Source: Oscillospiraceae bacterium Zagget12 (GTDB lineage: Bacteria; Bacillota; Clostridia; UBA1381). From it: DNA of 64,000 nucleotides. Of the stretch, positions 1-8,113 are shown one piece after another. Location: contig MSHM01000027.1 in assembly GCA_001941225.1 (NCBI GenBank), positions 1 through 64,000 on the forward strand. The letters are read 5' to 3'. Positions within the stretch are counted from its first letter, which is position 1; every line of letters begins with the position of its first letter. Position numbers and translations under genes: made by a program. Below the pieces are notes generated by a model that saw only the letters and a program-made list of their open reading frames with translations, was not told the origin of the DNA and searched no databases.

Positions 1-1022
1 TCGGAATCCTCTACGGCGACAAGCTTATAAACTCCGCCGAACACCGGTTCGGATTTCGACGTGATAAGCCGCTCTCCGACGCCGAAGGAATCAATCTTTG
101 CGCCTTGCAGCAGCATATCCCGTATTATATACTCGTCAAGGGAATTTGACGCCACTATATTGCAATCGGGATAGCCCGCGTCGTCAAGCATTTTTCTGCA
201 TTTTTTTGACAGATACGTTATATCGCCCGAATCGATACGCACTCCCTTGGGTCTTGCGCCTATAGGCTTTAAAACCTCGTCAAAAACCTTAATCGCGTTG
301 GGTATGCCGGATTTCAGCACATTATAGGTATCGACAAGCAGCGTGCAGCTTGTCGGATAATTCTTTGCATAGGCATAAAACGCGTCATACTCCGTGTCGA
401 ACATCTGCACCCAGCTATGCGCCATTGTGCCGAGTGCCGGCACTCCGTACAGCTTATCCGATATGGCGCACGCCGTGCCGTCCACGCCGCCTATATACGC
501 CGCTCTCGCGCCTATTAAAGCGCCGCTGTAGCCCTGAGCGCGTCTTGAGCCGAACTCCATAACCGCGCGGCCGTCGGCGGCGTGCACTATTCGGTTCGCC
601 TTTGTGGCTATAAGGCTCTGATGATTTATTGTGAGCAGTATCATAGTTTCCACAAACTGAGCCTGAACAGCCGGACCTCTCACCGTCACAATAGGCTCGC
701 CCGGGAATATCGGCGTTCCCTCGGGAATTGCCCATACGTCGCACTCAAATTTAAAGCTCCTCAAATATTCTAAAAATTCCTCTTTAAACATTCCCTTTCC
801 GCGCAGAAATTCAATATCGTCGTCGGTAAAGCTTATCTCGCTGATATATTCAATCATCTGTTCCACGCCCGCCATTACGGCAAAGCCGCCGTTGTCGGGT
901 ATTTTTCTGAAAAACATATCAAAATATACGATTTTGTCCCTGTATCCCTCCGAAAAAAATCCGTTCATCATCGTAAACTCATAAAAATCCGTGAGCATTG
1001 TCAAATTTATTTCGCTTTTCAT
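1..1022 (-). CDS. pncB: nicotinate phosphoribosyltransferase (partial, 3' end outside window)
   Basis: The first enzyme of NAD salvage from nicotinic acid, joining nicotinate to PRPP in the cytoplasm. The frame begins at 1022 with MKSEINLTMLTDFYEFTMMN, the typical N terminus of the family, and runs off the window after about 340 codons; full-length relatives are roughly 480 residues, so the C-terminal part is missing only because of the window edge. Family motifs are visible: FPGEPIVTVRGP, a FGSRRAQG segment and a RIDSGDI segment. An AGGAG ribosome site lies about 10 bases upstream of the ATG. It follows the DUF6273 membrane gene after a gap of only 25 bases on the same strand. Confidence 0.93.
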   Translation of the reverse strand, partial: MKSEINLTMLTDFYEFTMMNGFFSEGYRDKIVYFDMFFRKIPDNGGFAVMAGVEQMIEYISEISFTDDDIEFLRGKGMFKEEFLEYLRSFKFECDVWAIPEGTPIFPGEPIVTVRGPAVQAQFVETMILLTINHQSLIATKANRIVHAADGRAVMEFGSRRAQGYSGALIGARAAYIGGVDGTACAISDKLYGVPALGTMAHSWVQMFDTEYDAFYAYAKNYPTSCTLLVDTYNVLKSGIPNAIKVFDEVLKPIGARPKGVRIDSGDITYLSKKCRKMLDDAGYPDCNIVASNSLDEYIIRDMLLQGAKIDSFGVGERLITSKSEPVFGGVYKLVAVEDS

Positions 1023-1047
1023 AATCCATTCTCCTTTGCGAACCTGT

Positions 1048-3126
1048 TTACTCGGGCTTTACCCTCACTGCCGCCCTTACGCCATATATATTATCTACAT
1101 TTGTATGAAGAATAAACCCGTCATTTTTCATATATCTCTGCATTTTATCGTTATATCCGTAGGGACACAAAATCCAGTATGAGGAGCTTACGTCAATGGT
1201 TTCCATCATATCCAATGTGGGAATAAACACAATATCGTCCACATAATATTTATACGCGGTTTCGCTCAAATCCGCAACCTCTCCGCGCGTGGCGCTCCAG
1301 TAATGAGTGTGATTCCCGCTTACGGCAAGATCTCTGTCGTTATAGCTCAGCATTACCTCGTTGCGCTGCGTTTCTATTCGCGCAAGCTCGTCCATTGTGA
1401 ACTCGCTTATAAAATCCGAATTAAGCCATTGCCTTAAATCGCTTGTTTCCCACATATTATTCTCATCGTCAAAAATGCGCTCCGTCACGCAGTCCTTTGT
1501 GACAAGAAGTAAGCTGCCGTCCTCATATTCTCCCATAACCTCCCATATGACGGTTTTGCCGTTATAGGTTCCGAACCTTACCGTTTCCTTTGCGGGTTCG
1601 ATTTGCAGCGCCAAAACAGCCGCCGCAAGAACGGAGAGGGATATTACCTTGTTCCTTGTTTTCATACTCACAATTCCGATTATAATTCCCGCGAAAAGCA
1701 CGTCCATACAATTTGAAAACAGGAACATATGTTTCATTATATCAGCCTCGCCGTTGCCTAAAATCGGCAGGCACATATTTATCCAAAGTCCGACTATGAG
1801 CACGTACATTGCCATAATCAAATAAAATCTCTTCTCGTCCGTTTCTTTCTTGTTCCTGACGAGGTATATGTGAATTAATATAACGTAAACCGTCATTATC
1901 AGAGCAATGGCAAACACTATTGCCGGCGTATAAAGGAATTTCGACGCCACTCTTAAATTGCTCCACGCGCTGTAGCGGTTTGAATAGTCCATAATAACGG
2001 TTTTTGAATTTCCCAAATTGAGCGGTCTGAGGCACGATGCCTTGTCTATCGAAAACGCCACCTTCTTTAAAAATCTTATCGGGTGCTTTAAATAGAAAAA
2101 TGCAATATCCGCCTTGGAAACATTATCATAAAAATCCCGTTTGAATTCTTCTGTTGTTATATCTATGGGATATTCCTCCGCCTCCATATACGCGTTTGTG
2201 TTGACAAGCGGAAGATATTTCAGGTCGATACCCAGCTCCTCAAGATCCTCCTCGGGCGTTTCGCTTTCCTTTACCGCTCCGAAAAACACCGACTGGTATG
2301 TTGTGTCGTTGTGCATCCATTCGGGTATGCTCATATAGAGATTTGCAATGCACAAAGCCGCCAATACCACCGAAACGCCGACGCCTATCTTGTACCGCCT
2401 GTCCCTTCTCAAAAATACGAATGACAGCGCCAAAAGCGATACTATAATCGAATACGGCACGTTGGCGAGCTTTGAACCCGCGAAAAAATACAGCGCCACA
2501 AAAAAGCACGCCACCTTGGGTATTGTAGGTCTTTTGTATATTAAAAGTCCCAACGCTATAAGCATCATCAGCGCTACATATTGCAGCGGTTCGCCGTAAA
2601 GCGAATTGAAATACAGCAAATATCCCGAATCGCAGAACATTATTATAAATATGACAAAAACGGTGATTTTAATTTTCCGCGGAGAGTCGGCAAAAAAGGT
2701 AAATATTCCCCACGCCGCCATCGAAAGCATCAGTATATATATAAGCGCCAAATAGAATATATCGTAATGCGTTTCATCTCTTACGAGAATCCAATTCACA
2801 AGGAAATTCATTATCTTGGAGGCTTTTATTATAATAAACTGCGGCGATGAGTATATATCCTCCTCGCTGTTTGACTCGCAAAGGTACGATATTTTTTCAA
2901 AGAACGAATCGCCCTCTATATTCATTTTATAATCCTGCTTAAAAAGATAATAATAATTGTCCTCGTCCTCGTATTCCATATTGTTTACAAGCATAACGCG
3001 CCTGAAATCTCCGTTGTCGGAAAGACCTATATTATCTCCCAAATAAAGCACGCAAACAGAGAGCGCAAAAACTATAATCGCGCCCACAAGAGGAAATATT
3101 CTTTTGTTGTCCTTTAATGAAATCAT
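1048..3126 (-). CDS. polytopic membrane protein with C-terminal DUF6273 domain
   Basis: A 692-residue protein. Residues 1-500 hold about ten hydrophobic spans and, after the first span, a SDNGDFRRV motif seen in large membrane proteins annotated as glycosyltransferase-like (WsfD type). Residues about 515-690 form a soluble tail starting RFGTYNGKTVIWEVMGEYED and containing WETSDLRQWLNSDF, the pattern of DUF6273, a domain usually found on secreted or surface proteins of Clostridia. The topology puts the tail after the last span, probably outside the cell. The ATG at 3126 has a GGAGAG site 6 bases upstream. The function is not known; a role in surface glycan assembly is inference from the N-terminal half only. 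Confidence 0.72.
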   Translation of the reverse strand: MISLKDNKRIFPLVGAIIVFALSVCVLYLGDNIGLSDNGDFRRVMLVNNMEYEDEDNYYYLFKQDYKMNIEGDSFFEKISYLCESNSEEDIYSSPQFIIIKASKIMNFLVNWILVRDETHYDIFYLALIYILMLSMAAWGIFTFFADSPRKIKITVFVIFIIMFCDSGYLLYFNSLYGEPLQYVALMMLIALGLLIYKRPTIPKVACFFVALYFFAGSKLANVPYSIIVSLLALSFVFLRRDRRYKIGVGVSVVLAALCIANLYMSIPEWMHNDTTYQSVFFGAVKESETPEEDLEELGIDLKYLPLVNTNAYMEAEEYPIDITTEEFKRDFYDNVSKADIAFFYLKHPIRFLKKVAFSIDKASCLRPLNLGNSKTVIMDYSNRYSAWSNLRVASKFLYTPAIVFAIALIMTVYVILIHIYLVRNKKETDEKRFYLIMAMYVLIVGLWINMCLPILGNGEADIMKHMFLFSNCMDVLFAGIIIGIVSMKTRNKVISLSVLAAAVLALQIEPAKETVRFGTYNGKTVIWEVMGEYEDGSLLLVTKDCVTERIFDDENNMWETSDLRQWLNSDFISEFTMDELARIETQRNEVMLSYNDRDLAVSGNHTHYWSATRGEVADLSETAYKYYVDDIVFIPTLDMMETIDVSSSYWILCPYGYNDKMQRYMKNDGFILHTNVDNIYGVRAAVRVKPE

Positions 3127-3167
3127 AATTTTCTCTCCGCGCCTCGCCTTTGCCGAAACATCAAAAC

Positions 3168-3191
3168 GGGCGGAAAAACTCCTTTCCGCCC
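3168..3191 (-). terminator. intrinsic terminator after the S1-domain gene
   Basis: Read on the minus strand, GGGCGGAAA and TTTCCGCCC form a 9-bp stem around a short loop, followed by GTTTTG. It lies 13 bases after the stop of the S1-domain gene and before the ribosome site of the membrane gene. Confidence 0.6.
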
Positions 3192-3203
3192 ATCAAAATT
3201 CTA

Positions 3204-3653
3204 TTAAAATGAATGACCGCTCTTTCTGCTGTAGCCTCCCGAACGCTTTGAATCATTATTGCGTCTTAGGGTCTGCATTTTTTCATCGCTGTCCTGCTTG
3301 AATTTTGAAAGCTTATCTTCAAAGGACAAACTGTCTGATGAGGACATTCCCCAGTCAATATTCGCCGGACGCACGGGACCTTTGTTTACCGGTGCCGATT
3401 TCTTTGTCTTTTCCCTTTTTCCGTCAATCGCCTGCTTTATCGAAAGGCTGATTTTCCCCGATTCGTCTATCTTGATAACCTTTACCTTTACAACATCGCC
3501 CTTTTTTACACATTCATTTATATCCTTGACATATCTTACAGATATTTCCGATATATGAACCAGTCCGGACTGCTTATTTCCTATATCCACAAAAGCTCCG
3601 AACGGCATTACGCTTACAACCTTACCTTCAACTATACTACCAACTGAAATCAT
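3204..3653 (-). CDS. S1 RNA-binding domain protein
   Basis: A 149-residue protein with one S1 (OB-fold) domain over residues 1-75: VGSIVEGKVVSVMPFGAFVD, then SGLVHISEIS and KVKVIKIDESGKISLSIKQ. The C-terminal half is basic, low in complexity and probably disordered. Small S1 proteins of this kind (YabR type) sit next to divIC in many Firmicutes, and here too the gene follows divIC after 20 bases. The ATG at 3653 has a GAGG site 6 bases upstream. It probably binds RNA or the ribosome; the precise role is unknown. Confidence 0.85.
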   Translation of the reverse strand: MISVGSIVEGKVVSVMPFGAFVDIGNKQSGLVHISEISVRYVKDINECVKKGDVVKVKVIKIDESGKISLSIKQAIDGKREKTKKSAPVNKGPVRPANIDWGMSSSDSLSFEDKLSKFKQDSDEKMQTLRRNNDSKRSGGYSRKSGHSF

Positions 3654-3673
3654 ATTGTTCCTCTCTAATCTGT

Positions 3674-3988
3674 TTATTCACCCGATACATCTACAAAAAT
3701 CTTAGCGTTGTTCTTTACAAGTCCGAGCCTTTCGCTTGCCATTTTTTCTACGTACTCATCGGTATTAACCTTGTCTTTTAGCTCCTTAACTTCCTCCTGA
3801 CGTTCCTTTTCGTATTCGATTTGGTCCGTCAGCTGTGCAATTTCCTCTTTTCCGGCGTTTATCTGCGGTATTTGCATAAGCCCCTTAAACGCCATTCCTC
3901 CCACAAGAAATACGAATATTGCGATTTTTATCGCTTTTTTATGTTCCCGAATAAAATCAACGATTTTATTCTTGTATTCGTTCATCAT
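3674..3988 (-). CDS. divIC: septum formation initiator family protein (DivIC/FtsB-like)
   Basis: A 104-residue bitopic protein: a short basic cytoplasmic N terminus, one membrane span at residues 18-35 (AIKIAIFVFLVGGMAFKG), then an extracytoplasmic coiled coil (residues 40-75) and a C-terminal segment EKMASERLGLVKNNAKIFV, the hallmark of the DivIC/FtsB family. It is expected to act in the divisome with FtsL and DivIB. Its start lies within the end of yabQ (23-base overlap), so the two are probably translationally coupled, the same order (yabP-yabQ-divIC-S1 protein) as in Bacillus. A second ATG at 3985 is an alternative start. Confidence 0.88.
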   Translation of the reverse strand: MMNEYKNKIVDFIREHKKAIKIAIFVFLVGGMAFKGLMQIPQINAGKEEIAQLTDQIEYEKERQEEVKELKDKVNTDEYVEKMASERLGLVKNNAKIFVDVSGE

Positions 3989-4412
3989 ACGTACCCTGAC
4001 CTTTCCGTCCTTTATTTTTAATACATTTTCGCATAGGCACTATTAAAATTTTATACAAAAACGCCGACGCTGTCAAGAGTATTTTTAAAATAAATCCGCC
4101 AAATTTCAAAATATTTTTAATTATAAACAAAAAAAGCTTAAAAATCCATTTGCTGAGCAGCAAAAAGTAAAAAACTCCTCCCAAAATCAATCCCACAGGC
4201 TCATAAAATCTGAATATGCCGCTGTTCAAATTCCACACGCACGCCGTTACGGCAAAAAGCGCCGCCGCGCAGAATAATATATCGCTGAGCGCGACGATTA
4301 CCGCGCACGGCTTGGCGGCTCGGCGAAACGCGCGGAAGAAATCGAACATAAGCGATATTCCTCCGCCGCACACTGTCATTGCAAGAAATACAAGAACCTC
4401 TCTGTTCATCAT
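3966..4412 (-). CDS. yabQ: spore cortex biosynthesis protein YabQ
   Basis: A 148-residue membrane protein with several hydrophobic spans in its first 120 residues. The N-terminal MFDFFRAFRRA motif and the later GLILGGVFYFLLLSKWI segment are typical of YabQ, which in Bacillus is made in the mother cell and is needed for cortex formation. The ATG at 4412 overlaps the TGA of yabP (ATGA), implying translational coupling. Family assignment rests on sequence pattern and on the neighbouring yabP and divIC. Confidence 0.88.
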   Translation of the reverse strand: MMNREVLVFLAMTVCGGGISLMFDFFRAFRRAAKPCAVIVALSDILFCAAALFAVTACVWNLNSGIFRFYEPVGLILGGVFYFLLLSKWIFKLFLFIIKNILKFGGFILKILLTASAFLYKILIVPMRKCIKNKGRKGQGTYDERIQE

Positions 4413-4675
4413 TTAAACAATCCCGCGAAAAATCCGTCGCCGCTGCCGCCGGTGTACTGAATAGTCTGTATTTCGCCGTTCACGTCAAGAGTTCCCTCAT
4501 CGGTATTAAGCTGGCTTATAGAAAGCTTTTTACCCTTTATGCACAATCCTCCCATACTCGTCTTGAGCAGTACGCGGCAATCCGAAAACTCGGTCACGTC
4601 AGTCACTCCGGACAAGGACATATTCGCCCGATTCATAAGGGATATGGAATGTTCTCTTCCGCTGCTTTTTTCCAT
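4409..4675 (-). CDS. yabP: sporulation protein YabP
   Basis: An 88-residue protein of the YabP/YqfC family: HSISLMNRANMSLSGVTDV near the N terminus, then LLKTSMGGLCIKGKKLSISQ and a short glycine-rich end. YabP is a mother-cell sporulation protein encoded just before yabQ. The ATG at 4675 has a GAGGAGG site 10 bases upstream. It heads the yabP-yabQ-divIC-S1 run. Confidence 0.9.
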   Translation of the reverse strand: MEKSSGREHSISLMNRANMSLSGVTDVTEFSDCRVLLKTSMGGLCIKGKKLSISQLNTDEGTLDVNGEIQTIQYTGGSGDGFFAGLFK

Positions 4676-4741
4676 AGCAAATCCGCCTCCTCATATACTG
4701 AGTTTCTACTTAAATATATGTGCGGCGGTGCGGGTTTATTC

Positions 4742-4981
4742 CTACAGCACTTTGTATAATGACGATGCGTCGTTTTTCAGCACATGCTCCGCTATGGCGC
4801 TGACCTGCACCTTTATAATTCGCTCGCCCATTTTTATCTCTATTATATCGTTTTCCTTGACGTCATAGGACGCTTTTACTACGCGCCCGTTGACCGTTAT
4901 TCTGCCCTGGTCGCAAGCCTCGTTCGCAACAGAGCGTCTTTTTATAAGCCTTGTGACCTTTAAATATTTGTCTATTCTCAT
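4742..4981 (-). CDS. rqcP: RNA-binding S4 domain protein (RqcP/Hsp15 type)
   Basis: A 79-residue protein made almost wholly of an S4 domain: MRIDKYLKVTRLIKRRSVAN, then GRITVNGRVVKASYDVKENDIIEI. RqcP of Firmicutes binds the 50S subunit and takes part in Ala-tailing of stalled nascent chains; in Bacillus its gene (yabO) also lies beside yabP. I chose the ATG at 4981 because a GGAGG lies 5 bases upstream; an in-frame ATG at 4993 overlaps that site and is unlikely to be used. Confidence 0.87.
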   Translation of the reverse strand: MRIDKYLKVTRLIKRRSVANEACDQGRITVNGRVVKASYDVKENDIIEIKMGERIIKVQVSAIAEHVLKNDASSLYKVL

Positions 4982-5017
4982 ATATACCTCCATTTAGCCG
5001 TATATAGCCATAAAACA

Positions 5018-5049
5018 AAACAAGGGCACTATTAATCAGCGCCCTTGTT
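5018..5049 (-). terminator. intrinsic terminator of hup
   Basis: On the minus strand AACAAGGGCGCT and AGTGCCCTTGTT pair around a short loop and are followed by TTGTTTTAT. It starts 12 bases after the hup stop codon. Confidence 0.75.
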
Positions 5050-5061
5050 ATTTTTGTGAAA

Positions 5062-5337
5062 TTACTTATTTACAGCGTCCTTAAGTGCTTTTCCTGCCTT
5101 GAATGCGGGAACCTTTGATGCAGCTATCTCAATAGCCTCGCCTGTACGCGGGTTTTTGCCTGTTCTTGCCTCTCTCTGTCTTACTTCAAACGTGCCGAAA
5201 CCAACAAGCTGTACCTTATCACCTGCGCATAGTGAGTCGGTGATTGCCGCCGTTACAGCCGCAACTGCTTTTTCAGCGTCTTTCTTTGAAAGTTCAGCCT
5301 TCTGAGCTACTGCTGCTACCAATTCTGTTTTGTTCAT
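5062..5337 (-). CDS. hup: HU family DNA-binding protein
   Basis: A 91-residue nucleoid protein, the usual HU length. [20 protein letters not shown] and the signature [20 protein letters not shown] are diagnostic; the arm ends with [19 protein letters not shown]. It acts as a dimer that binds and bends DNA. It has its own promoter and terminator, so it is probably monocistronic and strongly expressed. The ATG has an AGGAGG site 8 bases upstream. Confidence 0.97.
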   Translation of the reverse strand: MNKTELVAAVAQKAELSKKDAEKAVAAVTAAITDSLCAGDKVQLVGFGTFEVRQREARTGKNPRTGEAIEIAASKVPAFKAGKALKDAVNK

Positions 5338-5415
5338 GATTTTTCCTCCTAATCATTCAAAAAAAATTTTATTCGTCCTTACGGACCTTTTACAGAAATG
5401 CCTGTTCGGTTACTT

Positions 5416-5444
5416 ATTCTATTACAAATTTTTCAATATGTCAA
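5416..5444 (-). promoter_or_regulatory. SigA-type promoter of hup
   Basis: On the minus strand TTGACA (5439-5444) and TAGAAT (5416-5421) are separated by exactly 17 bases. The leader of about 75 bases contains a small GTCC-GTAA-GGAC hairpin and ends in a strong AGGAGG site. Confidence 0.8.
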
Positions 5445-5491
5445 TACTTTTCCGCCATTTTAAGCCAATTTTTCCTAAAATTTTGACCGAA

Positions 5492-6268
5492 TTATGATTT
5501 TTTTGCGTTTTCCCACATTGAATCCAACTGTTCCGGCGTCAATTCCGCCATATCGAGATTTTTTTCCAGAGCCTCATTCTCCATTTTTTCAAATCTTTTA
5601 ATGAATTTGTCGGACGCCTTTGTCAAGGCTATCTCGGGAGTCACATTCAAATGACGTCCCAAATTCACAACCGCAAACAGCAAATCTCCGTATTCCTCCT
5701 CTATCCTTTCGGCGTTTTCGCTGTTTTGCGCCTCCTTGACTTCAGAAAGCTCCTCCGCCACCTTATCGTATACAGGAGAAACGCTGTCCCAATCAAAGCC
5801 CACGCTGCCGGCTTTTTTCTGTATTTTTTCACTTCGCATAAGCGCCGGAAAATAATTCGGAACGTCCCTGAGCATCGCGGTATAAGTTTCGAGCTTTTTC
5901 TCTTTTTTCTTATTCTTTTCCCATTGTCCCAGAGCCTCCTCGGCGGATACGGCGTTATCCTCTCCGAATACGTGCGTGTGGCGCGTTATCAGCTTTGTGC
6001 ATATCTCGTTCACGACGTCGCCGAAATCAAACGCGCCTCTCTCCTCCGCAATCCTCGCGTGAAAAACCACCTGCAATAGTACATCGCCAAGCTCGTTTGC
6101 AAAAGCGTGGTCATCGCCGCTGTCAAGCGCGTCTATTGCCTCGTAACATTCCTCTATCATACTCTTCTTTATGCTTTGATGCGTCTGCACCCTGTCCCAA
6201 GGGCAGCCGTTCTCGGCACGCAGACGAATCATTATGTCAAGTAAATCGTCCATTGTGTATTTCTTCAT
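5492..6268 (-). CDS. mazG: nucleoside triphosphate pyrophosphohydrolase MazG
   Basis: A 258-residue all-alpha NTP pyrophosphatase that hydrolyses (d)NTPs to NMP and PPi and is thought to cleanse the nucleotide pool. Two MazG modules are visible: residues about 10-110 with CPWDRVQTHQSIKKSMIEEC and NELGDVLLQVVFHA, and residues about 165-245 with EELSEVKEA and EEYGDLLFAVVNLGRHL, each carrying the EExxE and ExxD metal-binding pattern. The ATG at 6268 follows an AAGGTAGG site. It lies between spoVB-like and hup on the same strand, the order seen around yabN (mazG) in Bacillus. Confidence 0.95.
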   Translation of the reverse strand: MKKYTMDDLLDIMIRLRAENGCPWDRVQTHQSIKKSMIEECYEAIDALDSGDDHAFANELGDVLLQVVFHARIAEERGAFDFGDVVNEICTKLITRHTHVFGEDNAVSAEEALGQWEKNKKKEKKLETYTAMLRDVPNYFPALMRSEKIQKKAGSVGFDWDSVSPVYDKVAEELSEVKEAQNSENAERIEEEYGDLLFAVVNLGRHLNVTPEIALTKASDKFIKRFEKMENEALEKNLDMAELTPEQLDSMWENAKKS

Positions 6269-6334
6269 TCGTTATCCTACCTTCCTATTTAAATATTACA
6301 TTAAGTATACCACCCCGCAATATTTTTTACAAGC

Positions 6335-7864
6335 CTAACTTTTCAGTATTTTTTTAACCTCGCTCACGCTTACGGCGTTGGTTATAAACAGTACCGCGAC
6401 ATACGCCAAGCCGGATATTATACATATCGGCGCGAGATATGCGATACCCGTGAATCTGAGCGAAATCGGTCCGCGCAGAAGGTATATCACCGCCGCCATT
6501 ACCGCAGCCGAGAGAACCGGCTTTATAATTATTGCCGTAATATCCGGTTTTAAACATAAATGACGGCGTATTGCGATTAAATTTAATATCATAACCGCCA
6601 TATACGCCGCGTTTGAGCTTATCGCGCTGCCGTATATGTTTATTTCCGGTCTTGCGATTAGGTACCATTCAAGCGACAGCTTTATCGCGCTGCCTATAAG
6701 CGAGTTGAAAAAAGGCAGCATTATTTTTCCCGATGACTGCAATATCGCCGATGTTATCTGCACCACGCACATCATAACCGCGCACGGCGCAACGGCGGTC
6801 AGCATCTGCGCCGACGCGCTGTTTTGAAACAGGGCGGATAATATTTCTCCGCTCATCATATACATTATGACCGCGCACGGGAGCGACAATATAACCGCTA
6901 TCCTTATGCCTATCTCGGTAGCAAGCCGCGCTTTTTTCATATTATTAACGGCAACGGCGCCCGCTATAACCGGAAGTATGCTCACTCCTATCGTTCCCAA
7001 AATGCCCACGGGCAAATGGAATACCGTGAGCGCGTAGCCGGTGTAAGCGCCGTACAAAAATCTCGCGTCGTCCGCAGAAAATCCCGCGTCCAAAAGTCTG
7101 GACCGCACAAGAACCGTGTCGGCGGCATTTACCGCGTTTGACACAACGGACGCGCACAAAAGCGGCAGCGCTACGGAAAGAAGTTCTTTTAATATTTTTC
7201 CCGCCGAGCCGTCATCAGATTTTATGTAAACCTTATTTCTTTCCCATAGGTACATCAGCATAAGTATTGCGGTCGCGACAATTTCACCCGCCGTAACGCC
7301 CATTATCGCGCCGCCGGCTGTTTTTTCCACACCGAAATTTATAAACGCCGCCGCGAGATAATATCCCGCCGCGAGCTTTACCACAGCCTCAACCACCTGT
7401 GAGATTGCCGTCGGTATCATATCGGACACACCCTGATAATAGCTTTTATACGCCGTCCCGAGAGCCACAAAGAATATTGACGGTGAAATCATTTTTATGG
7501 CGTAAACCGCCTTTTCCTCTTTCATGGCAAGAGCAAAAAAATCCGCGCCGAAATACAGCGCCGCACTTCCCAAAAGTCCTATAGCAACAAGAAGTATCGT
7601 TGATACCTTGACTATTTTATGCGTTCTGCCATTCTCACCGCGTGAATTTGACTCCGCCGTGAGCTTTGATATTGCGAAAGGCAATCCCGAAATAATAAAG
7701 GACAGAAACATTATGTAAACCTCAAAGGCGATATTGTATACCGCCATACCCTCTTCGTTCAGTATATATGTAAGCGGTATTTTAAATACCGCGCCGAGTA
7801 TTTTTGATATTGCATTCGCTATCATCAGTATAAGCGCACCCGTCAGAAAGCTTTGTTTTTTCAT
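6335..7864 (-). CDS. spoVB: SpoVB/MurJ-like polysaccharide flippase (MATE/MOP superfamily)
   Basis: A 509-residue integral membrane protein with about 14 spans. The start MKKQSFLTGALILMIANAIS and the following KILGAVFKIPLTYIL are typical of SpoVB, which is required for spore cortex formation and is thought to flip lipid-linked precursors. I chose the ATG at 7864 because a GGAG lies 6 bases upstream; the frame is open further upstream but without a better site. It precedes mazG, as spoVT-yabM(spoVB-like)-yabN does in Bacillus, so it could equally be the YabM paralogue. Confidence 0.85.
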   Translation of the reverse strand: MKKQSFLTGALILMIANAISKILGAVFKIPLTYILNEEGMAVYNIAFEVYIMFLSFIISGLPFAISKLTAESNSRGENGRTHKIVKVSTILLVAIGLLGSAALYFGADFFALAMKEEKAVYAIKMISPSIFFVALGTAYKSYYQGVSDMIPTAISQVVEAVVKLAAGYYLAAAFINFGVEKTAGGAIMGVTAGEIVATAILMLMYLWERNKVYIKSDDGSAGKILKELLSVALPLLCASVVSNAVNAADTVLVRSRLLDAGFSADDARFLYGAYTGYALTVFHLPVGILGTIGVSILPVIAGAVAVNNMKKARLATEIGIRIAVILSLPCAVIMYMMSGEILSALFQNSASAQMLTAVAPCAVMMCVVQITSAILQSSGKIMLPFFNSLIGSAIKLSLEWYLIARPEINIYGSAISSNAAYMAVMILNLIAIRRHLCLKPDITAIIIKPVLSAAVMAAVIYLLRGPISLRFTGIAYLAPICIISGLAYVAVLFITNAVSVSEVKKILKS

Positions 7865-8028
7865 ACAATTCTCCATTCTGCCGCCTACGGCGGCGCAAAT
7901 CATAACGTGGAAAAGAGGCAAGCAGATTGCCGTTATGAGAGGCGACGGCGTATAAATATACTCCGAGTCTCGAATAATGGTGAGATGCGCAGCTTATTTT
8001 TCACGTTATTCCTCCGAATATTTAAAAC

Positions 8029-8057
8029 TTGTCTTTACACCATATTTATGATATAAT
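8029..8057 (+). promoter_or_regulatory. putative promoter of aroA
   Basis: TTGTCT (8029-8034) and a perfect TATAAT (8052-8057) with a 17-base spacer, 57 bases upstream of the aroA ATG. The -35 box is imperfect. Confidence 0.55.
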
Positions 8058-8113
8058 AAATCATCATATGAAAAAAAAGCACTATGGGTTTTGAATTATA
8101 CGGAGGATTAAGA

